Positions 17,206 to 27,430 are shown, counted from the first letter of the stretch. The stretch: 64,000 nt of DNA from Aquimarina spinulae (GCF_943373825.1 NZ_CALSBP010000002.1:981501-1045500), one strand, 5' to 3'. Notes: generated from the sequence alone by a model not told the origin. Numbers and translations are program-made.

Positions 17206-17802
17206 ATGAAAATAAATTCTTACAGCACATATTTCAATGAATTGTTTAAACAAAAACTAGAAAATTTAAAACAAAGTGGGGATTACCACCTGGTCAAAGA
17301 ATTAATTCCAGAAAATGCAATAGAGGATAAGATAAGAGATTATATAAAAGAAGAATTAACTACTACTTTTAAGGTAGCTCATACATTAATAGAACAAGAC
17401 AAATCTGAAAAAGCAAATGCTTTTCTATTCCAATGTATTGGTTCAGACATTCCTCCTTTTATTCCTTCGACCTGTTGGATGAATGGATTTTCTTCTCTTG
17501 TATATAATGATGGGGAAATTAAAAAGAAAGGACAATTATTCGATTCTACAGGAGGGTTCGAGTTAAAATTATTACACCCATTATACGATACTTTAGAAGA
17601 TAATGAAGATTTATTGGAAATAGATATTTATGATGATTTGAAATGGGCACTTATATTTAAAACCTTTCAACTAATGGCTGAAGCAATTGAGTATACCATA
17701 CAAAGCGATTCGTTTTCAAAAATTCCCATTACAACACCATTTCATTTTTTGGCAACAGGCGGACATGATGAAAATAAAGAACTTCTCTTATTAATCGAAT
17801 AA
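17206..17802 (+). CDS. Hypothetical protein, 198 aa
   Basis: I do not recognise this protein. It is soluble with no signal peptide. The N-terminal half is helical and charged. The middle contains FIPSTCWMNGFSSLVYNDGEI and the C-terminus has ITTPFHFLATGGHDENKELLLL. The length and open frame suggest a real gene. About 280 bp upstream (16924-17205) contains an apparent coding fragment without a start that ends in a TAA before this gene (codons for KLGDLFVEISNADTNNLYE), so the neighbourhood includes decayed genes. Confidence 0.55.
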   Translation: MKINSYSTYFNELFKQKLENLKQSGDYHLVKELIPENAIEDKIRDYIKEELTTTFKVAHTLIEQDKSEKANAFLFQCIGSDIPPFIPSTCWMNGFSSLVYNDGEIKKKGQLFDSTGGFELKLLHPLYDTLEDNEDLLEIDIYDDLKWALIFKTFQLMAEAIEYTIQSDSFSKIPITTPFHFLATGGHDENKELLLLIE

Positions 17803-17996
17803 AAAGAACTTGAATTTAAATAGGTTCTGATCAGAATTACAATAGTGAACTATTTAATAATAATCAAAGATTTAGTACACTACTTTTTCATAAAATAAGT
17901 ATCTTTGAGATAGGGATAAAAACAAAAAACGACTAAAAAAATAATTGGGCATTATACCCTTTTTCTTTTTTAAATCTATTGGAATTTTAACGATTC

Positions 17997-18449
17997 ATGA
18001 ATACACAAAAACAAAAACATATAGAAGATATACTTAAGTCACATTCATTAAAAAAGACTTCGGCACGAATAGAAATGCTTAAAATATTTCTAAATTATGA
18101 TTACGCATTATCTGCAAAAGAAATAATTTCTCATATGAAGGTAAGTCATGACCGGGTAACCATATATCGAACATTAGGTGCTTTTGAAGAACATGGGATA
18201 TTGCATAAAGCTTCTGAAGATAGTCATGGCATACGATATGCAATGTGTAGTCATGAATGCCCAGAAGAAGTACATTCTGATGAGCATGTTCATCTTATTT
18301 GCGAAAATTGCTCACAGACTTATTGCCTCGAAGATATTAAAATTCCTAAAATCAAAGTTTTAGAAAAATTTCTGGCTCAAAAAATAAACTATACCATTAA
18401 TGGCGTTTGTAATGCATGCCTCTCTAGTTTAAAAACAACTAATGGATAA
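17997..18449 (+). CDS. Fur-family metal-responsive regulator (Fur/Zur-like)
   Basis: A 150-residue DNA-binding repressor. The winged helix (about 10-85) includes KTSARIEMLKIFL and VTIYRTLGAFEEHGILHK, the Fur-family recognition helix. The dimerisation/metal domain has HVHLICENCSQTYCLED, with His-x-His and a Cys-x2-Cys site, and a second Cys pair near the C-terminus (GVCNACL). The two CxxC pairs suggest a structural zinc. The Zur versus Fur choice cannot be made from this alone. The gene overlaps the methyltransferase start by eight bases. It lies about 600 bp from the end of the metallophore-like operon on the other strand and is a candidate regulator of it (an inference). Confidence 0.9.
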   Translation: MNTQKQKHIEDILKSHSLKKTSARIEMLKIFLNYDYALSAKEIISHMKVSHDRVTIYRTLGAFEEHGILHKASEDSHGIRYAMCSHECPEEVHSDEHVHLICENCSQTYCLEDIKIPKIKVLEKFLAQKINYTINGVCNACLSSLKTTNG

Positions 18450-19050
18450 TCCCTGGAACACTCATTATCATTATTTTGATCAAAAAAAACACCCTCCAGC
18501 GGCTACTCTACGTAATGCATTAGCTCTTTCTCAAAAACTACAAATTAACCCACAAGACAGGCTAGCTGTTGATTTGGGTTGTGGGAATGGTGTAGATACT
18601 TTTGCTTTACTACAGGGTAAATGGAATGTCCTTGCTATAGACAAACAAAATGAAGCCTTATTGCGAATTAAGGAAAATACTCCGGATACATACAAACAAC
18701 AGCTTCAGCTTAGTTTAAATTCTTTTGAAAACATAGATGCACTTCCTGATTGCCAACTTATTAATGCCACTTTTAGTTTACCATTTTGTCACCCCGATCA
18801 TTTTGATAGATTATGGAATATTATTACTTCTTCAATACCTAAAAAAGGAATTTTTAGTGGTCATTTTTTCGGCACCAATGATGCCTGGAGTTCTAATCCT
18901 GAAATGACTTTTCATACCGAGAAACAGATAAAAGCAATGTTTAATCATTTTGATCTTATTCATTGTAAAGAAATAGAAAAACAAGGCAAAACCATATCCG
19001 GAAAAGAAAAATATTGGCATGTATTTCATATAGTAGCTCAGAAAAAATAG
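18442..19050 (+). CDS. Class I SAM-dependent methyltransferase (TehB-like)
   Basis: A 202-residue soluble methyltransferase. The SAM-binding motif I is AVDLGCGNGVDT (about 43-54), followed by an acidic residue at the end of strand 2 (VLAIDKQ) and NATFSLPFC as motif IV. The opening block WNTHYHYFDQKKHPPAATLRNAL and overall size resemble TehB/thiopurine-type methyltransferases, which act on small toxic molecules. It overlaps the fur-like gene by eight bases and is probably co-transcribed. The substrate is unknown. The gene ends 22 bp before the convergent MATE gene, with no terminator visible between them. Confidence 0.85.
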   Translation: MDNPWNTHYHYFDQKKHPPAATLRNALALSQKLQINPQDRLAVDLGCGNGVDTFALLQGKWNVLAIDKQNEALLRIKENTPDTYKQQLQLSLNSFENIDALPDCQLINATFSLPFCHPDHFDRLWNIITSSIPKKGIFSGHFFGTNDAWSSNPEMTFHTEKQIKAMFNHFDLIHCKEIEKQGKTISGKEKYWHVFHIVAQKK

Positions 19051-19072
19051 GTCATTTATGCCTTATAATTTA

Positions 19073-20437
19073 TTATTTCTGAAACGCCACTCTTTTAGAA
19101 GTAGAACTTAACAGTTTTTTAAGTTCAATAGAAGATAGTATCCATAATACTAATGCATAGATTATATTTTCTATAACAAGCGTATAATATATCCCATTAA
19201 TACCAAACATTTTGGGGAAAACCCAAATTAAAGGTAGAAACAAAACAATTTGTCGGCTTATCGGGACTATACTGGCTAGTTTTCCTTTTCCTACTGATTG
19301 AAAAAAAATAATACTACTCGAGGCAATAGGCAATAGAAATAATACTGTCAAAATAATTCTTAGATTAAAGATTTCCTGAGTACTTAACACCATATCAGGA
19401 AGCATTAATTGAATACAAAATTCGGGAAAAATCAACACGGGAATCATAAAAACCAGTATAAATAAAACACCACCTATCCTAAATGTTTTTATAGCTTCTA
19501 TACATCTCGATATATTAGACGCGCCATAATTGATTCCTATTATAGGTTGCAAGGGTTGCAATAAACCTAATACGGGTATTGCCAAAAATGAAAATAACCT
19601 AAATGCAGCACTAAAAAAAGCAATATCATGAGCAGTACCATACCATGCTAAAGTTCTAAATAAAAAAAACTGTTTTATAACATTAGACAATTGCATAACA
19701 AAAGCAGATGTACCTACACTAATTACATCTTTTATGATGTCTTTTTCAATCTTAATACTAAATTTTCCAGTTGCAAACGATGCTTTTTTCTTAACAAAAT
19801 AGAGCGAAGTTGCAATCGCATATATAAGCATAGATATGATACTACTTAAGGCAGCACCAGCAATACCCATAGAAAAGGTATGAATAAATAAAGGGGTTAA
19901 TGTAATATTTATTACGACAGACATTATTGTAAATGTCATTGCTTGTCTAATTTTACCTTCGGATCTAATAAGCCCATTAGCAGAAAGGCCATGGATAGTA
20001 AAGAACACTCCCAGAATAGATATTTCAAAATAAGAAACCCCATAATCCAGCATAGCTCCCGTAGCCCCCATAAAAACTACTAATTGCCGAGTAAAAAGAA
20101 CACCTACAACCATTAATATCATCGAGCTTATAAGAGAAAGCGCGATCATATTAGGAATTACTTTTTGTTGTTTTTCTATATCATTGGCACCAATAGCTCT
20201 ACTCAAAACCGAAGACGATCCAGCTGCGATAAAAACAGTTACGCTGGTAATAACCAGAGTAAGCGGAAATAATAACGAAATCCCGGCGAATGCTTCTGCA
20301 CCAATAAAATAACTTACATATATAGCATCTACCAGAGAATTAATAGAAATTACCATCATCCCTAATATTCCTGGTAAAGAAAGTTTAAGCATCAATTTCC
20401 AGAGATTATCTTTTAGTATATCTGGTTGTTTCTTCAC
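19073..20437 (-). CDS. MATE-family efflux transporter
   Basis: A 454-residue inner-membrane exporter with about 12 hydrophobic segments in two related halves. Family features include KLSLPGILGMMVISINSLVDAIYVSYFIG at the start of half one and YGTAHDIAFFSAAFRLF...LQPIIGINYGA in half two. MATE pumps use Na+ or H+ gradients to expel small molecules. It is the last gene of the minus-strand operon beginning with the Cys-rich peptide, two bases after the DUF5916 gene stop. A MATE pump with a TonB-dependent receptor in a peptide operon recalls methanobactin loci (MbnM/MbnT), so export of the mature peptide product is a reasonable inference. Confidence 0.92.
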   Translation of the reverse strand: MKKQPDILKDNLWKLMLKLSLPGILGMMVISINSLVDAIYVSYFIGAEAFAGISLLFPLTLVITSVTVFIAAGSSSVLSRAIGANDIEKQQKVIPNMIALSLISSMILMVVGVLFTRQLVVFMGATGAMLDYGVSYFEISILGVFFTIHGLSANGLIRSEGKIRQAMTFTIMSVVINITLTPLFIHTFSMGIAGAALSSIISMLIYAIATSLYFVKKKASFATGKFSIKIEKDIIKDVISVGTSAFVMQLSNVIKQFFLFRTLAWYGTAHDIAFFSAAFRLFSFLAIPVLGLLQPLQPIIGINYGASNISRCIEAIKTFRIGGVLFILVFMIPVLIFPEFCIQLMLPDMVLSTQEIFNLRIILTVLFLLPIASSSIIFFQSVGKGKLASIVPISRQIVLFLPLIWVFPKMFGINGIYYTLVIENIIYALVLWILSSIELKKLLSSTSKRVAFQK

Positions 20438-20439
20438 GA

Positions 20440-22650
20440 CTAAAACTGTTTCAAAAAAGTAATTTTACTAATAAATTGTTGGTTCCTGTCTATGGGATCT
20501 AATGATGATTTTATTTGAGTATCGTTAAACACCAGGTAAATAAAAGACAAAGGCATATATTCCCAACTAAATCGTGCATTCCACCTTCCTTGTTTATTAA
20601 ATGAATTATACTGATAAAAGGTGGATAGTTGCATTCGGGGGGAGAGTGCTAAACGAAGGCTGGCAGAATACAAATTGGTTTCTAAATTTTCTCTTAGTAT
20701 TCCTATTTTCCTAAGATTATTATATTCATAATCTGCAGTTAAAGCAATATGAGGTAAAGGAGCGTATCGCATACCAGCTGTAATTGTATTTCTATTTCCA
20801 TTATAGAAACCTCCCCATTCATATTTAAAAGAAGCCGACAATTTTCTTGATCGATCAGAATTATATCGAACAAATTGTCGGGTATAGAAATACCTTTTTT
20901 GCTCGATAGCTAATCCCAGAGGTTTGAAATCAAAATTTATATTTTGCCATGATGGTGTAACCGAGTATTCTACAAAACTGTTGTCTTTAAAAAATACATA
21001 TACAGGAAAAAGATACAGGCTTGCCTGCTGAAACTTTTCGGGATTTTGAAAATCATGATAGTAATTTGCAAAAAAACCTGGATCCCAACGACGAATCCAT
21101 GGAAGCTTTTTAGGTCTTACAATAAAATACCCTCCAGGATTGTGTTTTATAACATCATTCTGAAAGACAAAACCTGTACCTGGATTATAATTCTTGCTTA
21201 CAAAATTTGTAGACCACCCCCAATACATCTTATTGCTTCGATATCCAGAAAAAACACTCCCTGCTTCTCCCCACCTATTGGTTTGTTTATCATATGTAGA
21301 CGAAATTAGATAAGAAATTGTCCATTTATTTTTTATTCGAATTAAACCATCTATAGTTGCTGTTGTATTATTGTTTTCTTCGACATCTAATACTTTACTA
21401 TTTTCATCTAAGCGATGATTGATCATAACACCTACATTGTTTTCTTTTCCAAAATTCTGGAGGTAACGAAATATTCCAAAATTCGCACTGGGTGCATTAT
21501 CGGTATTTCTTTGATGGATATATAACCCTGCCAGAGTTCTTTTATCGTTTCTATCGGTAAAACGTGTTCCTACATTAATCGGAGCAGGAACGGCATTAAA
21601 TTTACCTTCTAACCCAATTTTTCTACTAAAAAAAGGACGAACCAAATTATTGGAGGCTCCTGCCCAAATCCCTGAGTTTTCTAAGAAAAATTGCCTTCGT
21701 TCTGGAAAAAATATATTAAACCTATCAAGGTTGTTAACTGCTCTATCTACATCTGCCTGTGCAAAATCTGTATTAACAGTTACATCTAAGACCGATCGTG
21801 GACTTATTGCCCATTTTGCATCCCCTCCAAATTTTAGTTTACTATCAGAGTTTTTTTCTCCTTCTGCATTAGTCGTAGTGTATTGATATAAAGAATAAGG
21901 TTCTATTCTAAGGTTTGCTCCAGAACTGGGAAGTTCTAACCCTTTTAATTGCGCAGCATATGTCATCCTATACGGAGAAAAAGATTGCGGGATGGCAGGA
22001 AAAACGGTTCGCTCATAATCTCTTCTTGCCAATCTGCTAAATGTAATTCCCCAGGCAACATCTTCTTCTTTTTTCTGACTGTCATATCGAATAGATGTAA
22101 AAGGTATGGCAAACTCTGCATAGTATCCTGTATCGGTTCTATGGGTGCGCACAGACCATAGTGCATTCCAATCATTATCGGTACTATTATCATTAAAATT
22201 CTGTAAGTCTCGTTGATTACCATACGGAGTGGTTTGAAACGAGACACAGTATTGTTTGAGATTTTGAGGATCTAATTGAATACTAAAAATATCATTCTCA
22301 CCATCTCTAAAATCTCTTCTTAAATCTTGTACACGAACTCCTTTTCTCCCTAATGAGTCTTCACAAAACACGCCTACGTATAACTGTTTCTCATCAAATA
22401 AGACACGTACTTCAGTTTTATACGTATAAACTCCTCCCTGTCGGGGTTCCATTCGAAAAAAATCTTTGGTAACAGGAGCTTCCTGCCAATCAGACTCGTT
22501 TAATTTGCCATCGATTTTTATAGAACCCTTTGCACGTTTTGCAAAAACCTGGGGAGGATCACTAGGGGGTGGAAAATTTTGATTTGTATGCTGTGCAATA
22601 CCAATCATATGTTGCATAATAACTACTACGATACAAAGTAAATTTCTCAT
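20440..22650 (-). CDS. DUF5916 outer-membrane protein with N-terminal CBM9-like domain
   Basis: A 736-residue protein with a signal peptide (about 1-20, ending GIAQ). The N-terminal CBM9-like domain (about 35-225) has KGSIKIDGKLNESDWQEA and LFDEKQLYVGVFCED. The rest (about 240-736) is a predicted beta-barrel rich in alternating aromatic strands, ending in ISKITFLKQF, typical of DUF5916 proteins. Members are common in Bacteroidetes and most have no defined function. The ATG overlaps the upstream permease stop by four bases. In this operon it may form part of an envelope-spanning path with the ABC permeases and TonB receptor (an inference). Confidence 0.85.
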   Translation of the reverse strand: MRNLLCIVVVIMQHMIGIAQHTNQNFPPPSDPPQVFAKRAKGSIKIDGKLNESDWQEAPVTKDFFRMEPRQGGVYTYKTEVRVLFDEKQLYVGVFCEDSLGRKGVRVQDLRRDFRDGENDIFSIQLDPQNLKQYCVSFQTTPYGNQRDLQNFNDNSTDNDWNALWSVRTHRTDTGYYAEFAIPFTSIRYDSQKKEEDVAWGITFSRLARRDYERTVFPAIPQSFSPYRMTYAAQLKGLELPSSGANLRIEPYSLYQYTTTNAEGEKNSDSKLKFGGDAKWAISPRSVLDVTVNTDFAQADVDRAVNNLDRFNIFFPERRQFFLENSGIWAGASNNLVRPFFSRKIGLEGKFNAVPAPINVGTRFTDRNDKRTLAGLYIHQRNTDNAPSANFGIFRYLQNFGKENNVGVMINHRLDENSKVLDVEENNNTTATIDGLIRIKNKWTISYLISSTYDKQTNRWGEAGSVFSGYRSNKMYWGWSTNFVSKNYNPGTGFVFQNDVIKHNPGGYFIVRPKKLPWIRRWDPGFFANYYHDFQNPEKFQQASLYLFPVYVFFKDNSFVEYSVTPSWQNINFDFKPLGLAIEQKRYFYTRQFVRYNSDRSRKLSASFKYEWGGFYNGNRNTITAGMRYAPLPHIALTADYEYNNLRKIGILRENLETNLYSASLRLALSPRMQLSTFYQYNSFNKQGRWNARFSWEYMPLSFIYLVFNDTQIKSSLDPIDRNQQFISKITFLKQF

Positions 22651-24086
22651 GTTTTCTTTTTTTTCATGATTGTAAAACCTATTCCGAAAAATAAGATCGT
22701 CGCGATACTAACTTTTACTATTCCTAATAAAATAAGAGTACTCCATTTTACTTCATCTGTTTTGATTTTGAAGGATGGTAATCGCGAATAGTCCTCACGT
22801 CGTATAGGTTTATCCCAAAACAATTTCTGAAAATAGAAGTTTGAAATATTACGATGGAATGATTCGATAGAAGTATGAAACTGATGAAAGGTATTAAGAT
22901 CTGTTTTTGCAATATGAATAAATATACTCTGCATATTTACCGCAGGATTTACCCAATGAAAATCTGATATCCATTTATTTCTCTGATATACCTGATTGTT
23001 ATATTGATCTACATCTTCTTTACTATGCATATCTTTTAAGGATGTTAGTGCTGCATATGCTTTTGCAAGTGTGTTATTATGGATAAGGCTATCTGATCCC
23101 TGAAGGTGTGGATTATGTGCTAAAAATTCTTGAATAACTTCTTTGGCTTCGTTTTGATCTTCTTCATTTTCGAGACTTGTTCTGCGAGTAATTTCTGCTA
23201 GTGATGTACTGTCTAATGGATACCTGGTAGTTACCCATACGTTAAGCACTGCAGGGATTATTATAAGAAAGAGCAGCCATACTCCAGCTGCCGTAATCGC
23301 CGTAAAAGACGAATTCATTTTAAAACTTACAATAAAGAAGAGTACTGCAAACCAAAATGCGCAATACATAATAACGCTAAGTATCCAAAAAAGAGCCGAC
23401 AGGCTATTCTCAGAATTCATAATATTACCAGAAGTGGTTAGCCCTATCATAGAAATAAGAAGTGCTAATCCTGTAATAAGGAAGAAATATAATATGAGTC
23501 GTACTATAATAATTCTCCTGATGTTTACAGTTTGTATATGTAATAATGGTAGTACTCCACTCTCTTTTTCGCCAGAATATAAGCCATAGGAAAATGCTAT
23601 AATCAATAAAGGAAAGAGGTAAATTAGTACAAATGATAAATCAAAATTCCCAACGTATAGTTTTACGGGATTTGCGATCTCGTTTTCAAAAAGTTGATAG
23701 TGTAAACTCATTCCTGTAAGACGGTAATAATAAGGATGTAAATCGCATTGTCCAATTGCCAAAGCAGCATAATCATGAGGGTGTAAAATCGCATGATAAC
23801 CATGTCTATGCCATGCATAGGCGGCGTCTGAAGCAATTTCTAGTTTCTTTTTTTGTGTTACAGAAGCTAATTCTTCTTTAAAACTTGCCTGATATTGATG
23901 GAATTCGGTTTTTTCAATTTCCATTACATCCTGGATAGTATCCCGTTGTACTTTTATCTCTGATTGCCCATAATAAATTGAATAAAGGCCCAGTAAAAAA
24001 GTACAGCCCAGCATAACTATCTGAAAAGTATTTCTGGTAAAAGCAATCCACTCATAACGCAATAATGTTATTGTTACTTTACTCAT
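22647..24086 (-). CDS. ABC transporter permease, DUF3526 family (second)
   Basis: A 479-residue membrane protein. There is one N-terminal helix (about 24-40), a large extracytoplasmic loop (about 45-150), and helices at about 150-290. A second long loop (290-440) ends in a helix near the C-terminus. The EKESGVLPLLHIQTVNIRRII segment after the third helix is the coupling region typical of ABC-2 permeases with DUF3526. It is paralogous to the next gene upstream and both overlap their neighbours by four bases, so the two permeases likely form a heterodimer served by the ATPase at 25521-26222. Confidence 0.85.
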   Translation of the reverse strand: MSKVTITLLRYEWIAFTRNTFQIVMLGCTFLLGLYSIYYGQSEIKVQRDTIQDVMEIEKTEFHQYQASFKEELASVTQKKKLEIASDAAYAWHRHGYHAILHPHDYAALAIGQCDLHPYYYRLTGMSLHYQLFENEIANPVKLYVGNFDLSFVLIYLFPLLIIAFSYGLYSGEKESGVLPLLHIQTVNIRRIIIVRLILYFFLITGLALLISMIGLTTSGNIMNSENSLSALFWILSVIMYCAFWFAVLFFIVSFKMNSSFTAITAAGVWLLFLIIIPAVLNVWVTTRYPLDSTSLAEITRRTSLENEEDQNEAKEVIQEFLAHNPHLQGSDSLIHNNTLAKAYAALTSLKDMHSKEDVDQYNNQVYQRNKWISDFHWVNPAVNMQSIFIHIAKTDLNTFHQFHTSIESFHRNISNFYFQKLFWDKPIRREDYSRLPSFKIKTDEVKWSTLILLGIVKVSIATILFFGIGFTIMKKKKT

Positions 24087-25516
24087 AATACTGGTTTCTT
24101 TTTATGTGATGAATAGTTAAGAAGAAAGAAAATAACCACCCCCCAGCAACATAAGGATAATAGTTCTATTAGATATTGGCGTAGTATCTCATACGCAGAC
24201 ATTGTCTTATAGTGAAAACCTTTAACCGTTTTCCATAAATTTTTACCTGCTTTATATTCATAAAACTCGCCATACTTAGAGTTTTGTGCCATATCAAGAT
24301 TCATTTTCCGAACTAATTCTCTGCGATAATTTTCTGTTATTTTTTGAAAATGAATAGAAGTATTGAGATCGGTAGCAGCAAGCCCCATAGATACATTACG
24401 TACGGCTAAATATGGAGTAATAAAACTGGATAAGCTACTGATTCGATTCTGATGATTAAAAATATCGATTAACCTTTCCCAATGTATGTCATATACTTTA
24501 TTGCCATAATCTTCTCCGGCTTGCATTCGCATTCCTTCAAAATTTAGAGGTAGTTTATGAATTGAATCTACTTTATAGTGCTGTAAATATTCTTTTTTTA
24601 ATTGCTGCTCTCGGGCAATTTTTGGATTTTTTCCATCTAAGCCATTTCTAATATCTTTTTGAATAGCTTCTCTATACATTTTCATAGAAGGTAAAGGATA
24701 GAAGCTTTCTCCAAAATTAGCCGTTGTTTTTGGGATAATAATGGTAAAAAGAATCCAACAGGTTAATAGGGTAAGTAACGCATTTCTTCCTGTTGATGAT
24801 TGCATAGATACCCATACCGAAAAAGCAACAAAAATCGATAAGTATATGGCATACACTATTAGTAGAAATAATACTCGTAACCCAACATCAGGGATACTAC
24901 CAGAATCTGTTATCACGGTAGATAAAATAAAAGCGATTACAAAAAACGGAATCACTATAGCAAAGAGAATACTTACATATGCTATTATTTTCCCTTTAAT
25001 TATAGAGGAATAAGATACTCCCTGGCTTATTAATAATTTGAGAGTTCCATTTTCTCTTTCTTCGGTAAATGCAGTAAATGCCAAAAATATAATGAGTAAA
25101 GGAATTAATATTTGAAATACCATTGCTGCACTAAGTTCTCCAAACCGAATCATACTGCTATGATCTTGTGCCGGACGAAACATAAATTCGTGTTGGTAGT
25201 GAGCTTCAAGGTATACAGAAGTTCCTGTATAGGTATCTAATCCAAAATCAAATAAGCTTAGTATAGTTTTTGGTTTAAACACAAAAGTCCCATAATGAGC
25301 AGCTATATGAGGGTGTTTGTCACCTTGCTCTAACCATTCTGTTCTATTTTCTTGTTTAGCCAGTTCTATAATAACTCGTTGTTGATTATAGGCTACATAA
25401 CCTGTGTATAGGGCGATACTAAGTAACCCCATGATTACTATAGCAAGAGCAGCTATTAGCTTTTTCCGCAATGCGATTTGTATTTCTTTTTTGGCAATCA
25501 GTAGTACTGCATTCAT
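24083..25516 (-). CDS. ABC transporter permease, DUF3526 family (first)
   Basis: A 477-residue ABC-2-type permease. The N-terminal KKEIQIALRKKLIAALAI leads into helix 1 (about 20-40), then a long extracytoplasmic domain (about 45-140). Several helices follow, with the conserved cytoplasmic block TEERENGTLKLLISQGVSYSSIIKGKI. A second external domain spans about 280-440 and a final helix ends near 468. It has the same architecture as the following paralogue (22647-24086), with a four-base overlap. It starts four bases after the ATPase gene. NosY and related permeases of this family accompany periplasmic maturation or export systems; the substrate here is unknown. Confidence 0.87.
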   Translation of the reverse strand: MNAVLLIAKKEIQIALRKKLIAALAIVIMGLLSIALYTGYVAYNQQRVIIELAKQENRTEWLEQGDKHPHIAAHYGTFVFKPKTILSLFDFGLDTYTGTSVYLEAHYQHEFMFRPAQDHSSMIRFGELSAAMVFQILIPLLIIFLAFTAFTEERENGTLKLLISQGVSYSSIIKGKIIAYVSILFAIVIPFFVIAFILSTVITDSGSIPDVGLRVLFLLIVYAIYLSIFVAFSVWVSMQSSTGRNALLTLLTCWILFTIIIPKTTANFGESFYPLPSMKMYREAIQKDIRNGLDGKNPKIAREQQLKKEYLQHYKVDSIHKLPLNFEGMRMQAGEDYGNKVYDIHWERLIDIFNHQNRISSLSSFITPYLAVRNVSMGLAATDLNTSIHFQKITENYRRELVRKMNLDMAQNSKYGEFYEYKAGKNLWKTVKGFHYKTMSAYEILRQYLIELLSLCCWGVVIFFLLNYSSHKKKPVL

Positions 25517-25520
25517 CTTA

Positions 25521-26222
25521 TCAATTGTGCATATGTTTCAAATACATTTTTTCAAGATCCTGAAAACTAACGTCTTTGGATTCAAACTTTTCTAACAATA
25601 CCCCTTCTTTCATTATACCAATGTGTGTACCTGTGTCTTTTGCTCTAAAAAGATCATGTGTTGCCATTAATGTGGTTACTCCTCTTTCTTTCATATTTAA
25701 TAATAGTTCAGAAAATTCATTACTGGCTTTGGGATCTAATCCAGATGTAGGCTCATCTAGCAGTAATACTTTTGCTCCTCGAGCTCGGGCCAGTGCAATA
25801 CCCACTTTTTGGCGCATTCCTTTAGAGTAACTACTTACTCTTTTGCGTATAAAATCTTTCTGCAAGCCAGATTGTGTTAATAATTCTTCCAGCTCACTTT
25901 TGTTTTGATTTCCTCCGCCTAATCCACAAAAAAAATGGAGATTTTCTAGCCCGGTCAGGTTTTTGTATAACATCAGGTTTTCGGGAATATAGGATAGCAA
26001 TTGTTTGGTTTCCTTAATATGCATGGTGACATCCATATTATTGATCATAGCTTTACCATGAGTTGCATCTATAAAATTTAGAAATAGATTAATAGTAGTC
26101 GATTTCCCTGCTCCATTTGCTCCTAACAGGCAAAAAATTTCTCCTTCTTTTATCGTAAGATTTAAAGATTTTAGAGCAGTGAAATCTCCATATTTTTTTG
26201 TTAAATCAATTGCTTCAAGCAT
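25521..26222 (-). CDS. ABC transporter ATP-binding protein (CcmA/NatA type)
   Basis: A 233-residue ATPase. Walker A is GANGAGKST and the Q-loop region is LLSYIPENLMLYKNL. The signature is YSKGMRQK (a variant of LSGGQ common in ABC-2 exporters), Walker B is VLLLDEPTSGLD, and the switch histidine lies in ATHD. It is the motor for the two DUF3526 permeases encoded immediately downstream. It begins seven bases after the DUF4374 gene. ABC-2 systems of this type act in export or in energising membrane processes. Confidence 0.93.
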   Translation of the reverse strand: MLEAIDLTKKYGDFTALKSLNLTIKEGEIFCLLGANGAGKSTTINLFLNFIDATHGKAMINNMDVTMHIKETKQLLSYIPENLMLYKNLTGLENLHFFCGLGGGNQNKSELEELLTQSGLQKDFIRKRVSSYSKGMRQKVGIALARARGAKVLLLDEPTSGLDPKASNEFSELLLNMKERGVTTLMATHDLFRAKDTGTHIGIMKEGVLLEKFESKDVSFQDLEKMYLKHMHN

Positions 26223-26229
26223 TTTTACA

Positions 26230-27414
26230 TTATTTTAGAGTGATTAACCCTGTTATATAACCACTGGTGCTTTTCATTTTCTTTGAAACATTACCCGAAC
26301 TAATTTCATAACTGTACAAAGCATCTTCTTCTGTACCTGCAATGGCAAAAAGAACCTCATTATCAGAAACTTGTTTCATAAATGATGTTCGAGATGCTGC
26401 AAATGTATTAGGTAGAGAGGCCTCTAAATCCCCTAAATCTTGAGCTTTAGAAAGATCAATTTTTCGATATCTAAAAGAAGGATTAGCTCCATCTGTACCA
26501 AAAAAGTTATCATCATTTTCTGAAACGGTAGTACATACCATTCCATTACTAAAATGATATAATCCAAAACACGTATTACCAGTGGCAGCTTTCAGATCGA
26601 AAAAATAATCTGCGTCAAATTCTGTTTCTCCTGCTTTGATTCTAAGAACACCACTAGGTTTACCACTAAACAGCCCCGAAGCCTGAACATAAATATTTCC
26701 TTGAGCATCTGTAGTCATAATTTCGGCAGTAAGTGTATTAAAAAGTGTGGCTGTACGATCATCTGTTATAATTTTACTTAAGGTGTTTGTATTTAAATCT
26801 ACCACAGCAATCTTAGCAGAACCTGATCCTCCAAAATCATTAAGTGCGATAAATAAATTGGTATCTCTTATAATCATATCGGAATAAAAAAGGCCATCCC
26901 CAGCATCTTTTAGATTTATTTCTCCTGTAATTCTCATCGTAGTAGGATCAAATTGAATAACTTTAGATATTCCACCTCCAACTGTAGCGTAACCTGTAGT
27001 TTCATTAAGGATCTCGAGAGAAGAAAAAGAATTAGATCCTGGAATTATTATTTCTTGATCCAAAACCGCTTTACCAGTTTTATCAAACACAAATTTTTTC
27101 ATAGTTGCGGGAGCACCAAAACCTGCTGTAAACATCGATTTCCCGTCTGAGTATATAGAAGAAAACTGTCCTACTTCTGTACCATTGGTATTATCTATCG
27201 AAGTTTGATTAAGATCTGTAAGTCCTTGTAAAAATGTCGTTTTTACATCTCCTGCACCTGATACTATGGCCAGGCCATGGTTTATTTTTACCGTTGTTTC
27301 TTCTGGAGGAATAGAATTATCATCGCTTTTACATCCTGATAGTATACTTATTGTTGTAAAAATAAATCCTGCAAAAAGTATGTGTGTTGCTTTTTTTAAC
27401 GTGTTCGTGTTCAT
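26230..27414 (-). CDS. DUF4374-like surface lipoprotein
   Basis: A 394-residue lipoprotein. The signal peptide ends in the lipobox ILSGC (Cys28). The body is repetitive beta-structure resembling a beta-propeller, with segments such as FSSIYSDGKSMFTAGFGAPATMKKF and RSSFMKQVSDNEVLFAI-type blades. DUF4374 lipoproteins are typically encoded beside TonB-dependent receptors for iron-type compounds in Bacteroidetes, and here it is 16 bases downstream of one. A role as a substrate-binding surface partner of the receptor is a reasonable inference. I assigned the family from pattern and context, not from a search. Confidence 0.75.
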   Translation of the reverse strand: MNTNTLKKATHILFAGFIFTTISILSGCKSDDNSIPPEETTVKINHGLAIVSGAGDVKTTFLQGLTDLNQTSIDNTNGTEVGQFSSIYSDGKSMFTAGFGAPATMKKFVFDKTGKAVLDQEIIIPGSNSFSSLEILNETTGYATVGGGISKVIQFDPTTMRITGEINLKDAGDGLFYSDMIIRDTNLFIALNDFGGSGSAKIAVVDLNTNTLSKIITDDRTATLFNTLTAEIMTTDAQGNIYVQASGLFSGKPSGVLRIKAGETEFDADYFFDLKAATGNTCFGLYHFSNGMVCTTVSENDDNFFGTDGANPSFRYRKIDLSKAQDLGDLEASLPNTFAASRTSFMKQVSDNEVLFAIAGTEEDALYSYEISSGNVSKKMKSTSGYITGLITLK

Positions 27415-27430
27415 TACTATAGTTTTTGTA

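Noticed and set aside
17030..17230. Minus-strand frame opposite the decayed region
   Set aside because: It overlaps the start of the real gene at 17206 and has no protein-like features.
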